Assembly (NCBI GenBank): GCA_947253875.1
Contig: CAMYAM010000001.1
Location: forward strand, 111,841 to 175,840
Reading direction: 5' to 3'
DNA: 64,000 nucleotides
From: an uncultured Fastidiosipila sp.
GTDB lineage: Bacteria; Bacillota; Clostridia; Saccharofermentanales; Fastidiosipilaceae
Part shown: positions 34,146 through 42,951 of the stretch, one piece after another
Position numbering within the stretch: position 1 is the stretch's first letter
Layout of the letters: each line of letters begins with the position of its first letter
Notes under the pieces: model-generated
Told to the model about the DNA's origin: nothing
Database searches by the model: none
Seen by the model: the letters and a program-made list of their open reading frames with translations, nothing else
Translations under genes and position numbers: made by a program

Positions 34146-35198
34146 CTACAATTCTAATTTGTGATTAATTTCAGTAATAATTTGTTCAGCAATGCTGTCT
34201 AAATTGCCCTCACCTAATTCCGTAAAACTAATTGTAAATCCAGCAGCATTCAAATGTCCACCACCATTATGAGCACGTGCAATTACAGAAATATCATTAG
34301 GGCCAGTACTTCTTAAATTACCTCTAACAGTTCCTTCACTAGTTTCGCGCAATACAAGGCTCACTATAACTCCCTTGACATTTCTTAATACAGCAGGCAT
34401 GTTTTCTAAATCATCATCTGCAATATTATTATCATTCATAAATGCTTGAGGAACAGTTAAGTAGGCTATCTTTTTATTCGCGCTTAAATTTGCCTTTTGT
34501 ATAAGTTTAGTTTCCGCAAGCAATTTATTCCAAGGTTTTTCCTTGAACAAGTGATTATTTAATTCAGCTACATTAATGTCATATTCTAGTAATTCTGCAG
34601 CTATTCTAAGTGTTTCAGGTTTAGTATTGTCATATGAGAAACTTCCTGTATCTGTCAATAATCCTGTATATATGGTTAAAGCTACTTCTTTATCCAAAAG
34701 TTTCTTTCCAGTAAGCTCTTCCAAACGCAAGATCAATGTATAAACTAACTCAACATTAGCTCCTGCTTCTGGATCTATAAAAATCAAACCTCCATTAACT
34801 TTGCTGCTAATATGATGATCAATAATGCCAAACTCTGGGCTCTCTTGGAAAATTCTCAATCTACTTGCTAGTCTATCTTCCTCTGATGAATCTACTTGAA
34901 TAGATAAAGTTACTCTCCGCTTGAGTTCTGCCTGATCATATTCAGATAATTCATTCCAATTAATAAACTTAGAACCCGCTCTCATAAATTCCATATTTGC
35001 TGAAAGATTTTCTTCAGCTAAAACAGCAGCTTCAATTCCTAACTTAGCAAAAACTTTTACTAATGCAAAAGAAGAGCCGTAGGCATCGCCATCAGCTCTT
35101 ACATGTGGATAAACTAATATAAATTCATCTTGTTGTCTTTTGCTAAGAATTTTTTGAGCTAAAGCTTCTAGCCCTTTTTTTCTAGTTTCTCTAGTCAT
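34146..35198 (-). CDS. nrnA: DHH-family phosphoesterase, oligoribonuclease/pAp phosphatase NrnA
   Basis: Degrades short oligoribonucleotides and dephosphorylates pAp. DHH-domain metal ligands: PHVRADGDAYGS near residue 30-40, the QVDSS motif, and FGIIDHHIS; the DHHA1 domain has NGGGHLNAAGFTI. 350 aa. I start at ATG 35198 (AGGAG 4 nt upstream), not at the TTG at 35231, which lacks a site. It sits between rbfA and truB as in Bacillus. Confidence 0.9.
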   Translation of the reverse strand: MTRETRKKGLEALAQKILSKRQQDEFILVYPHVRADGDAYGSSFALVKVFAKLGIEAAVLAEENLSANMEFMRAGSKFINWNELSEYDQAELKRRVTLSIQVDSSEEDRLASRLRIFQESPEFGIIDHHISSKVNGGLIFIDPEAGANVELVYTLILRLEELTGKKLLDKEVALTIYTGLLTDTGSFSYDNTKPETLRIAAELLEYDINVAELNNHLFKEKPWNKLLAETKLIQKANLSANKKIAYLTVPQAFMNDNNIADDDLENMPAVLRNVKGVIVSLVLRETSEGTVRGNLRSTGPNDISVIARAHNGGGHLNAAGFTISFTELGEGNLDSIAEQIITEINHKLEL

Positions 35199-35271
35199 AA
35201 AACTCCTAATAATATTCTCATTTTTACTCAATAATTCTAGATTACAAGCTCTTTGAAAAAGTCAATCTTCT

Positions 35272-35670
35272 CTAATCTAGATCTTCCAAGTCTGCTTCCA
35301 CAGCGTCAGCATTCTCTGCTCTCTCAGATTTAACTTGCTCCAAAATTTCATCAATTCTTTGTCCTTTGTCAAAAGAATCATCCAAATGGAAACGTAACTC
35401 AGGGGTTACTCTTAATTTCAATCTTTGAGACAATTCCTTACGCAAGAAACCTTTTGCACTATTTAATGCTTCTACAGCTTCAACTTGTTTGTCTTTGGCT
35501 TGTGCCAAGACGCTTACATACAAGTCTGCATAATTAAAATCGCTACTTACTGTAACATCAGTAATTGATGTAAACACAGGAACTCTTGGATCATCTAATT
35601 CAGTTCTAATAATTTCTGCAGTGAGGCGTTTAACCTCATCTGCAACTCTATTTTCTCTCTTAAAACCCAT
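35272..35670 (-). CDS. rbfA: Ribosome-binding factor A
   Basis: Small KH-fold 30S maturation factor. 132 aa. N-terminus FKRENRVADEVKRLTAEII and VTVSSDFNYADLYVSVLA are the family signatures; the C-terminus is acidic. The ATG at 35670 follows AAAGGG and begins 1 nt after the infB stop codon; a longer reading from 35685 would overlap infB and lacks a ribosome binding site. Confidence 0.95.
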   Translation of the reverse strand: MGFKRENRVADEVKRLTAEIIRTELDDPRVPVFTSITDVTVSSDFNYADLYVSVLAQAKDKQVEAVEALNSAKGFLRKELSQRLKLRVTPELRFHLDDSFDKGQRIDEILEQVKSERAENADAVEADLEDLD

Positions 35671-35671
35671 T

Positions 35672-38494
35672 TTATACCCTTTCAACTTCTTCGATTACGT
35701 AAGTTTCTACTATATCTCCGACCTTCAGATCGTTATAGTTAGTAATTGTTAAACCACATTCATAACCAGTATTAACTTCACGTACATCATCTTGGAAACG
35801 TCTTAGAGAATTAATTTCACCATCATAAACAACAATTCCATCTCTAATCAAGCGGCACTTAGAATTACGAGTGATCTTACCATCTGTAACGTAACCACCA
35901 CCAATCGTACCGAGTTTGCTGACTTTATATGTCTCTCTAATTTCAACGTGACCCAAGATAACCTCTTGATATTCTGGATCAAGTCGACCAACCATAGCAG
36001 CTTCTATTTCTTCAATTGCTTGATAAATAACTGAATAAAGCCTGATATCTACTTCTAATTCTTTAGCTAAATCAATAACTGTGTTGTTTGGTCTAACGTT
36101 AAATCCAATAACAACTGCATTACTTGCTTCAGCTAATCTAATATCTGACTCATTAATTGCACCTGCTGCTCCATGAATAACGTTAACTCTAATCTCATCA
36201 TTATTTAATTTCTCTAATGAGCTTTGTAAAGCTTCAACAGAGCCAACAACATCTGCTTTAATAATAACGTTGAAGTCCAAAACTTTACCAGCTTCAATAT
36301 GAGTAAATAAGTTGTCCAAAGTGATAACTTGAGATTTTCTGAAGCCTTCTTCACGCTCTTGACTTGCCTTTTGATCAGCGTAAGATCTAGCTTTTTTCTC
36401 ATCTTCAACTACATAGAACTGTGCACCCACTTCTGGAACTTCGGGAAGACCTAGAATCTGAACAGGAACTGATGGTCCTGCATCCTTAATCTCATTACCT
36501 TGAGAATCTTTCATTGCACGAACATTACCTACAACAGTATCTACTAGTATTGTATCACCTTGCTTCAAGTGACCTCTTTGTACTAATGCTGTTACAACTA
36601 CACCACGATGCTTATCTAACTCAGCTTCAATAATTATACCTTTAGCTTGTTTCTTATCGTTAACTTTCAACTCCATAACATCAGCTGTTAAAAGTACCAT
36701 TTCTAAAAGATCGTCAACGCCTTGACCGGTCAAAGCTGAAATTGGTACAACGATTGTGTCACCACCCCAGTCTTCTGCAACTAAATCATATTGAGTTAAT
36801 TGCTCCATAATTCTCTCTGGGTTAGCTGTTGGCTTATCCATCTTATTAATTGCAACAATAATCTCTGTACCAGCTGCCTTAGCATGGTTAATTGCTTCAA
36901 TAGTTTGTGGCATAATTCCATCATCAGCAGCAACCACTAAGATTGCAATATCAGTAGCTTGAGCACCACGAGCACGCATTGTGGTGAAGGCCTCGTGTCC
37001 TGGTGTATCTAAGAAAGTAATTTCTCTACCGTTAGCTTCAACCATATAAGCACCAATCCCTTGAGTAATACCACCAGCTTCACCACCAGCGACTTTTGTA
37101 TTACGTATATGGTCTAGTAAGGTTGTCTTACCATGGTCAACGTGACCCATAACGACGACAACAGGAGGTCTCTTAACCATATCCTCTTCCTTATCTTCTG
37201 TTTCGTCGAATAAGTCAGTAGTAATTTCGGTATCATCTTCTAGCCTTTCGGTTGTTACACCAAATTCGTCTGCAATAATTGCAGCAGTATCATAGTCAAT
37301 ATTATCGTTTAAAGTTGCCATAACACCGTTTTGCATCAAGTGCATAATTACGTCTGCTGAAGATTTAGATAGTGCCTCAGCAAATTCTTTAACCGTCATT
37401 GTATCAAGTAAAGCTACATGTGTAACAGTACTTGCTGCTGGTTGATTCTCTTGTTCTTTCTTCTCTTGTTCCTTACGTTGATTATGTTTGCGTGTAAACT
37501 CTAATTCACGTTCACGATATTTGTCTTGTTTGGTTCTTTCCTTCTCAAAGCTTCTTGAACGATGATTGAACTTACTTTTAGTTCTTTGACTATCATTAAC
37601 CGGTAAATCTTCAACCACATCTTTCTTCTTACGTTTACGTGGTTTTGAGCGTGCACTCTTGTCCTCTTCCTCATCATTATCTTTATCATAAGGTGAGAAT
37701 TCATTACTCTTATCTTGAAATTTACGTTTTGGTTTTGGTCTCTGTTTTGTATTTTCTTTTTCTTCTTTTTTCTTAGCAAAAGCTTTTGCAGTAGCTGCCA
37801 AAGAATCGTCTGTCGCACTACTAATCTTGCGCGGTCCTCTACTAGCTATACTATCTCCAGAAGCTAACTTTCTAGGACCTGTAGTTTTTACACTAGTTTC
37901 TTTAGCTTCTTGCTTATCTGTAGCGCTTGTTTTTGCTATTTGCTTTTCTACAACATCAACTTTATCGGTTTTGTTTTCAGTAGCTTTAGTTTCAGCTTCA
38001 GCCTCTGCTTTTTCAGCTTTCTCTGCTTCTACTTGAGCAGCTGATTTAATTTTTCTTGGTTGGACTGGTGCAGGTGCAGATTCAGTTGTTTCTTTAGTCT
38101 CAACAGCATCAGCTTTTTTCACAACTTTTTTCTCTTCAGCTTCTGTCTTTTTGCTTGTAGTTGAACTACTATCTTCAACTTCGTGCTTAGATTCTTCTTT
38201 TAAATCCTTAATATTACCTAACTTTCGAGGTTTAACTGAGGTACTTGTTGCGTCTTCGCTTATTATTTCTTCTTTAGCATTCGCATCAGCAGCATCAGTT
38301 GATTTTTCCTTATCAGCTTTTTCAGTTTTATTAGCTTTTTTTATCTTTACGGTACCTTTTATTAACTTACCGGAAACACCTTTTAGGCCAATAGTAGCGT
38401 TATCATTTTTAGATTGTTCAGAATTATCTAAAGATTGGGTATTATTTTTATTTTCATCAACATCTTGCTTCTTAGCATCTTGATTATCTACCAT
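35672..38494 (-). CDS. infB: Translation initiation factor IF-2
   Basis: GTPase placing initiator tRNA on the 30S subunit. 940 aa. Residues 1 to about 360 are a low-complexity Lys/Glu/Ala/Asp-rich extension with repeated RKL/RKI-type blocks, then an IF2N subdomain (MTVKEFAEALSKSSADVI), then the G domain with GHVDHGKTT (G1), DTPGHE (G3), NKMDK (G4), then domains II-IV. I use the ATG at 38494, with AGAGGA 7 nt upstream; an ATG at 38515 lacks a site. It lies in the nusA operon, 34 nt after ylxQ. Confidence 0.97.
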   Translation of the reverse strand: MVDNQDAKKQDVDENKNNTQSLDNSEQSKNDNATIGLKGVSGKLIKGTVKIKKANKTEKADKEKSTDAADANAKEEIISEDATSTSVKPRKLGNIKDLKEESKHEVEDSSSTTSKKTEAEEKKVVKKADAVETKETTESAPAPVQPRKIKSAAQVEAEKAEKAEAEAETKATENKTDKVDVVEKQIAKTSATDKQEAKETSVKTTGPRKLASGDSIASRGPRKISSATDDSLAATAKAFAKKKEEKENTKQRPKPKRKFQDKSNEFSPYDKDNDEEEDKSARSKPRKRKKKDVVEDLPVNDSQRTKSKFNHRSRSFEKERTKQDKYRERELEFTRKHNQRKEQEKKEQENQPAASTVTHVALLDTMTVKEFAEALSKSSADVIMHLMQNGVMATLNDNIDYDTAAIIADEFGVTTERLEDDTEITTDLFDETEDKEEDMVKRPPVVVVMGHVDHGKTTLLDHIRNTKVAGGEAGGITQGIGAYMVEANGREITFLDTPGHEAFTTMRARGAQATDIAILVVAADDGIMPQTIEAINHAKAAGTEIIVAINKMDKPTANPERIMEQLTQYDLVAEDWGGDTIVVPISALTGQGVDDLLEMVLLTADVMELKVNDKKQAKGIIIEAELDKHRGVVVTALVQRGHLKQGDTILVDTVVGNVRAMKDSQGNEIKDAGPSVPVQILGLPEVPEVGAQFYVVEDEKKARSYADQKASQEREEGFRKSQVITLDNLFTHIEAGKVLDFNVIIKADVVGSVEALQSSLEKLNNDEIRVNVIHGAAGAINESDIRLAEASNAVVIGFNVRPNNTVIDLAKELEVDIRLYSVIYQAIEEIEAAMVGRLDPEYQEVILGHVEIRETYKVSKLGTIGGGYVTDGKITRNSKCRLIRDGIVVYDGEINSLRRFQDDVREVNTGYECGLTITNYNDLKVGDIVETYVIEEVERV

Positions 38495-38528
38495 AACTTT
38501 TCCTCTTACCTCCATAAGTAATCTTAAT

Positions 38529-38915
38529 CTACTTAATTTCTTCTACTTCTTGATTATTGTCTTTATCTTGCAGTGCTAATTTATAAATTCCCTTAGCAAA
38601 GCCCGCATCAACTATACCAATAATTGAAACTGTTTCCTTATTAAGGACTACTCCTAATTTTTCCGAATTAGAGAAAGCTACCAAAGCAATACTACCTTTT
38701 TCTGAATAAGTCTCAGTTTCAAACTCTTCTACATTTCGGCTTAGTTTTTTGAATGAGCTCTTACCTATGTCGTTAGCCAATAAGATTGCTTTTACTATGC
38801 CTTTATTTAATGCGGATAAAGTAGCATCCATTCCTATTGTAACCGCTCTTGCTCTTCTAGCTAGTCCGAGTAATCCAAAGACTTTTTGTTCTTTATCTTC
38901 TGGAATTCTCATCAT
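38529..38915 (-). CDS. ylxQ: L7Ae/L30e-family RNA-binding protein YlxQ
   Basis: 128-aa kink-turn-binding type protein of the L7Ae fold: VFGLLGLARRARAVTIGMDA, KAILLANDIG and a C-terminal strand region. The acidic tail after residue 115 is extra. It overlaps the ylxR stop codon by 4 nt and lies directly before infB, the standard position in Firmicutes. Confidence 0.9.
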   Translation of the reverse strand: MMRIPEDKEQKVFGLLGLARRARAVTIGMDATLSALNKGIVKAILLANDIGKSSFKKLSRNVEEFETETYSEKGSIALVAFSNSEKLGVVLNKETVSIIGIVDAGFAKGIYKLALQDKDNNQEVEEIK

Positions 38916-39241
38916 AGGCGCTCAACACTTCCATCTTTATTGAGGCGAAATATTTTCCCCTCTTTTTTTATTTCGTTCTTTAAGCTTTCTAAGTAATCCA
39001 AAAGTTCAGTTTCTAAACTAGCATTTATATCTGCTTTAAGCGCTCTTTTTAACATACCTTTAGAAAAAGCAAGCTTAATACAGTTTTCATCTTTACAAAT
39101 ATATGTACCACGTCCGTCCATTTTGTACAGTCGATCCAATACTATACCTGAATCATTCTTAACTAGTTTAAATAGCTCTTGACGTTCACGCATCTCTCTA
39201 CAAGCTATACACATTCTCGTAGGAATATGCTTTTTTTTCAT
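38912..39241 (-). CDS. ylxR: YlxR family nucleic-acid-binding protein
   Basis: 109-aa basic protein with the DUF448 core: PTRMCIACREMRERQELFKLV and DGRGTYICKDENC. The start is ATG 39241, with AGGAG 9 nt upstream; a GTG two codons earlier is too close to that site. YlxR proteins have been linked to RNase P or transcription regulation in other bacteria. It lies between nusA and ylxQ. Confidence 0.92.
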   Translation of the reverse strand: MKKKHIPTRMCIACREMRERQELFKLVKNDSGIVLDRLYKMDGRGTYICKDENCIKLAFSKGMLKRALKADINASLETELLDYLESLKNEIKKEGKIFRLNKDGSVERL

Positions 39242-39276
39242 ACACACATTCTCCTATATTATTAAGCTAGCGTCGC

Positions 39277-40578
39277 TTACTCAACCTCAGTTTCTGTCTC
39301 AACTTCAGCTTCATCGTTTTCAGCTTCATGATCTGCTTCATTTCCTGCAGAAAGAATTTGATCCGCTAAGTCATCAATACTTGCTTCGGTTTCTTCATCC
39401 ACTTCAGCAACATCAACTACATCTTCCTCTAGCTCCTCAGCTAACTCAGCACCATGTTCATCTGCTAGTGTATCTGCAATGGCTGAAAATTCTGCCATAA
39501 AGTCAGATTCTAGCAACTCTCTAGCCTCTGATTCATTCTTAATATCAATCTTCCAACCAGTTAGTTTAGCTGCAAGTCTTGCATTTTGTCCTCTTTTACC
39601 GATAGCTAAAGACAATTGACTATCTGGTACAACTACTGTAGCTTCTTTTACTGCTTCACCATTCTCATCTGTTGTTTCTACTAAATCAACTCTTAATACA
39701 GATGAAGGCTTCATAGCATTCTTGATAAAGACAGTTTCATCTGGATCCCACTCAATAATGTCAATTTTTTCGCCTCTTAATTCGTCCATCACATTTTGGA
39801 CGCGAATTCCTCTTTGACCAACACAAGCACCTAGAGCATCAACATTCTCGTCATGTGAATGTACAGCAATCTTAGTTCTAGAACCAGCTTCACGAGCAGA
39901 ACTGACTATTTCTACGATTCCTGCTGCTATTTCTGGAACTTCTTTTTCGAAAAGTTTTTCAACCAATTTTTCACTAGCTCTAGAAACATAAATTACAGGT
40001 CTACCTCTACGCTCATCAACTTTTTTGATTAAGAATTGCATACGCTCGTTAAATTCGTATGTATCTAGGCTGCTTTGTTCAAAATTTGTCAAGGTAGCTT
40101 CGGCACGACCTATATCTACAATAACTTCTCTCTTGTCTGCACGTTGTACAGTACCACTTGCAAGCTCGCCAATTTTCTCTCTGAATTCTTCATGAATCAT
40201 TTGACGTTCAGCTGAGATTAAACTTTGATTAATAGCACTTTTAGCAGCTTGAGCAGCTAGTCTACCAAAATCTTGTGGCTCTAATTGATACTGCAATACG
40301 TCTCCTTCTTCGAAATCCTCATCTATTGCTTTCGCCTGATCTAGAGGAATTTGTGAGTTAGGGTCTTCAACTTCTGCAACAATTTCTTTTTCCAAGAAAA
40401 CTGCCATCTCACCGGTTTCTCTATCAATTGAAGCTGTAACATTATCAGATGTTCTAGCATTAAACTCACGCTTATACGCTGCAACCAAAGACTCTTCGAT
40501 TGCGGTGAATATTCCTTCTTCGTCTAGACCTCTCTCTTTGCAAAGATCTCTAATTGCTGTAATTAATTCAATATTCAT
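39277..40578 (-). CDS. nusA: Transcription termination/antitermination factor NusA
   Basis: RNA polymerase-associated factor promoting pausing and intrinsic termination. 433 aa: N-terminal domain (residues 1-125), S1 domain (SGTVQRADKREVIVDIG), then KH1/KH2 (GACVGQRGIRVQNVMDELRGEKIDIIEW; LAIGKRGQNARLAAKLTGW). After the KH domains comes an acidic tail of about 80 residues, mostly Glu/Asp/Ala, unlike the short end of Bacillus NusA. I use the ATG at 40578 because AGAGG is 8 nt upstream. Confidence 0.96.
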   Translation of the reverse strand: MNIELITAIRDLCKERGLDEEGIFTAIEESLVAAYKREFNARTSDNVTASIDRETGEMAVFLEKEIVAEVEDPNSQIPLDQAKAIDEDFEEGDVLQYQLEPQDFGRLAAQAAKSAINQSLISAERQMIHEEFREKIGELASGTVQRADKREVIVDIGRAEATLTNFEQSSLDTYEFNERMQFLIKKVDERRGRPVIYVSRASEKLVEKLFEKEVPEIAAGIVEIVSSAREAGSRTKIAVHSHDENVDALGACVGQRGIRVQNVMDELRGEKIDIIEWDPDETVFIKNAMKPSSVLRVDLVETTDENGEAVKEATVVVPDSQLSLAIGKRGQNARLAAKLTGWKIDIKNESEARELLESDFMAEFSAIADTLADEHGAELAEELEEDVVDVAEVDEETEASIDDLADQILSAGNEADHEAENDEAEVETETEVE

Positions 40579-40660
40579 TTCCATGACCTCTCATTAAATT
40601 TGCATTAATTGTACTCATTAAGTTTATTAAATAATTTAAATTGACCTATCTCAATATCAG

Positions 40661-41131
40661 TTATTTAAAATTTATAACTCTTTTAACTTTTGCTATATCT
40701 TCTAAATGGAAGCTGACTGGTTTTCCATCTACTTCTAAATTTAGTTTATCTTCCTCACTACCAAGCAGAATTCCTTCAATCTTCTTTTGACCATTTTGCG
40801 CTTGGTAAAAAGATATTTCAACCTCACTACCTACATATCTCGCAAAATCTGCAGCTGTCTTTAGCGGTCTATCTATTCCAGGCGATTGAACTTCCAAGTA
40901 ATAAGCTTGTTTAATCTCTACTTCTTCATCAATTATTGGATCAATAGCTCTACTTACCCTTTCGCAGTCATCTAAACTAATGCCACCACGCTTATCAATG
41001 ATGATGCGCAAAATCCATTTAGACTCTTCTTTTAGATATCTAACTTCAAGCAGCTCTACCCCTTGATTTTCGACTTCAGCTTTAATAGCCGTTTCGACTC
41101 TACTTTGTATATCTTTTTTTATACTCGCCAT
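40661..41131 (-). CDS. rimP: Ribosome maturation factor RimP
   Basis: 156-aa 30S maturation protein, first gene of the nusA-infB operon. Core motifs: ELLEVRYLKEE, RIIIDKRGGISLDDCERVSRAID and YYLEVQSPGIDRPLK. ATG at 41131 follows AGAGG at 5 nt. The upstream leader has a promoter and an intrinsic terminator, so expression of the operon is likely attenuated. Confidence 0.95.
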   Translation of the reverse strand: MASIKKDIQSRVETAIKAEVENQGVELLEVRYLKEESKWILRIIIDKRGGISLDDCERVSRAIDPIIDEEVEIKQAYYLEVQSPGIDRPLKTAADFARYVGSEVEISFYQAQNGQKKIEGILLGSEEDKLNLEVDGKPVSFHLEDIAKVKRVINFK

Positions 41132-41162
41132 GCTTACCTCTTTTTTATATTACAAAAAACAA

Positions 41163-41189
41163 AAGAGCGGAAAATCAGATTCCACTCTT
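41163..41189 (-). terminator. Leader terminator (attenuator) upstream of rimP-nusA operon
   Basis: On the minus strand AAGAGTGGAA pairs with TTCCGCTCTT (one U-G pair) around a 7-nt loop and is followed by TTGTTTTTTG. It lies between the operon promoter and the rimP ribosome binding site, 32 nt before the start codon, so it interrupts the leader and does not end any gene. Confidence 0.75.
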
Positions 41190-41215
41190 ATTAGTTAGCG
41201 TATATCAATGCTTAG

Positions 41216-41244
41216 ATATTAGCACTTATCGCAATTTCAGTCAA
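41216..41244 (-). promoter_or_regulatory. Promoter of the rimP-nusA-infB operon
   Basis: TTGACT (41239-41244) and TAATAT (41216-41221) on the minus strand, exactly 17 nt apart. The predicted transcript starts about 20 nt before the leader terminator stem. Confidence 0.75.
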
Positions 41245-41318
41245 CAGGGTTTGTTTCTAAGGTTTCAGACTTCAGTTTATAAATCTCTAGTACTCAAGTA
41301 AAATTCTCAGGCAAAAGA

Positions 41319-41377
41319 AAACCCTATCAAATTTCAAGTGAAATAAATTAAACTAAATCACTGAACCAATAGGGTTT
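41319..41377 (-). terminator. Terminator of the small P-loop ATPase gene
   Basis: AAACCCTAT pairs with ATAGGGTTT across a 41-nt loop that can itself fold; the minus strand continues TTCTTTTGCC. It lies about 26 nt after the stop codon at 41403. Confidence 0.65.
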
Positions 41378-41402
41378 AAATTGTTATTCTTTTGGCTTCA
41401 CC

Positions 41403-41816
41403 TTAAGAAACATAGTGCTTAACTGAGTCAATTATATCTTCCTCAGGGCAACTAAATATAATTTCTGCTTCAAAATGATGCTTCTCTGCCATACCTTCTA
41501 GAGCTGCTAAGAACTTAGCTAATTCCTCTTGGTCATTACCAGCAATTTTACCGATACTATCAATATAAATGTGAGAAATATCATAATCTTTGGCATTTAA
41601 ACCAGCTATGAATGCTAAAGCTTCCCCATAGTTGTCTACAGGATATTCATCAACATCAATCATTCTAATCTGATGTTTGACATAAGGATTCAATCTATCA
41701 CCTCTCAAAATACAAACAACATTATTTTCTTCGTTGCTTGCCATGCTATTCAAATCATCAACTAAACGATTTGTTTTTCCTGATCCTTTTGCTCCGACAA
41801 TCAAATTAACTTTCAT
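41403..41816 (-). CDS. Small P-loop ATPase of unknown function
   Basis: 137-aa soluble protein. Walker A GAKGSGKT is at residues 8-15 right after the first strand, and a Walker B-like HIYIDS lies near residue 90. The size and layout resemble a stripped RecA/AAA-type or thymidine-kinase-like core, but no zinc or nucleoside-binding motif is visible. I use ATG 41816, with AAGGAG 8 nt upstream, dropping seven N-terminal residues of a longer reading. It has its own terminator and lies upstream of the rimP promoter, divergent from the DUF4364 gene. Confidence 0.6.
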   Translation of the reverse strand: MKVNLIVGAKGSGKTNRLVDDLNSMASNEENNVVCILRGDRLNPYVKHQIRMIDVDEYPVDNYGEALAFIAGLNAKDYDISHIYIDSIGKIAGNDQEELAKFLAALEGMAEKHHFEAEIIFSCPEEDIIDSVKHYVS

Positions 41817-41948
41817 AAAAAAATCTCCTTTCCACACTTGAGATTACTTTTGTATATATTATAATCCACCAAACACTTTACACAAAACAAAATTTCAATA
41901 TTCACAAAAAGTTTGTGCAATACAGATAAAAACCATATCTTTTTTTGT

Positions 41949-41954
41949 TATAAT
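41949..41954 (+). promoter_or_regulatory. Likely -10 box of the DUF4364 gene
   Basis: TATAAT 25 nt before the start codon in the 163-nt divergent gap; no clear -35 element. Confidence 0.4.
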
Positions 41955-41979
41955 AGCCCTTAAGGTGGTGAGTTAAATT

Positions 41980-42549
41980 ATGGAAAAGAATATGTCTTCT
42001 AGCAAAGATAAAGTTACACTAAAGGTAATAATTCTTTATATCTGTGAGCAAATAGACAGTTTAAGTGAACAAGAGTTAATGCAAATAGTTCTTGAAACTA
42101 TGTATATGGACTACTTTACCTTCAGCAAACTTCTAGGCGAATTATTAGACGAAGACTTACTATCCGCAACCATAAGGAAAGAAGAAAGTCATAAGGCCAA
42201 CCCGCCAAAACGCTTCTCCCTAACTAACAAAGGTGCAATTGTACTTGAAACACTTAATGATAATATCCCTCATGCAATGACCAAATACATTCAAGGGATA
42301 ATTGCTCAAAAGAATTCAGACAAAAAGTCTAGCGAAAGCGTCGTTTCTACCTATGAAATTACAGCGAATGCATCATTCAAACTCAATCTTGAGCTAAAAG
42401 AGCAGAACGAAACTTACTTCAAACTGCAGTTTAACGCTCCTAATCAAGAAATGGCAAAAAAAATCAGTGATAACTGGAAAAAAAATGCGGGCAAAATCTA
42501 CCCGCAAATTCTAAGTCTTATAAACGAACAAGATGATAAAGATGTTTAA
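41980..42549 (+). CDS. DUF4364 family protein, predicted winged-helix regulator
   Basis: 189-aa protein. The N-terminal 90 residues have a winged-helix pattern (LKVIILYICEQIDSL, FTFSKLLGELLDEDLLSA, RFSLTNKGAIVLETL), followed by a C-terminal alpha/beta domain (FKLNLELKEQNETYFKLQF). This matches the DUF4364 family of Firmicutes, whose targets are unknown. ATG follows AAGGTGGTG. It is a single gene convergent with yhbY, 10 nt away. Confidence 0.8.
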   Translation: MEKNMSSSKDKVTLKVIILYICEQIDSLSEQELMQIVLETMYMDYFTFSKLLGELLDEDLLSATIRKEESHKANPPKRFSLTNKGAIVLETLNDNIPHAMTKYIQGIIAQKNSDKKSSESVVSTYEITANASFKLNLELKEQNETYFKLQFNAPNQEMAKKISDNWKKNAGKIYPQILSLINEQDDKDV

Positions 42550-42559
42550 ATCTCCCAAA

Positions 42560-42865
42560 TTACAAATTGTAAATTGTCTTGCCTTTTTTAGCTAATTCTT
42601 CAGAAAATCTATATAAGACAAATTTTCTCCCAATTACTTGGACTATATCTGCAGATGTACTCTTTGCCAAATCATTTGCCAATTCTTTAATTGGAGTTGT
42701 GTTAGTTTTTAGTACGGTTACTTTTACTAATTCTCTTGTTCTTAATAGATTATCTAACTCAGTAACTATATTCTCACTAACATCTTCTTTACCTATATGT
42801 AATAAGCTGTCCAAGCTATTAGCCTCTGCTCTTAAATAAGCTCTTTGATTACCATTTATTGACAT
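42560..42865 (-). CDS. yhbY: YhbY-type RNA-binding protein (CRS1/YhbY domain)
   Basis: 101-aa CRM-domain protein associated with the large ribosomal subunit. Signature RAYLRAEANSLDSLLHIGKEDVSEN and the C-terminal QVIGRKFVLYRFS are the family hallmarks. ATG at 42865 follows AGAGGT. It lies 86 nt after obgE, the usual context. Confidence 0.92.
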   Translation of the reverse strand: MSINGNQRAYLRAEANSLDSLLHIGKEDVSENIVTELDNLLRTRELVKVTVLKTNTTPIKELANDLAKSTSADIVQVIGRKFVLYRFSEELAKKGKTIYNL

Positions 42866-42951
42866 TTTCTACCTCTATTTTTAATTTTATTATAATTATC
42901 GAATCGCTATAAACAAGCTTCACGTCTCAGCAGTCAACTACAACCAACCAA

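Noticed and set aside
37827..38483. + strand ORFs opposite the N-terminal part of infB
   Set aside because: They are complements of the Lys/Glu/Ala-rich infB repeats and produce Leu/Ser/Phe-rich products, typical of antisense shadow frames.
42550..42600. TTACAAATTGTAA hairpin as terminator between DUF4364 and yhbY
   Set aside because: The stem is only six AT-rich pairs and the T-run is 11 nt away; too weak to call.
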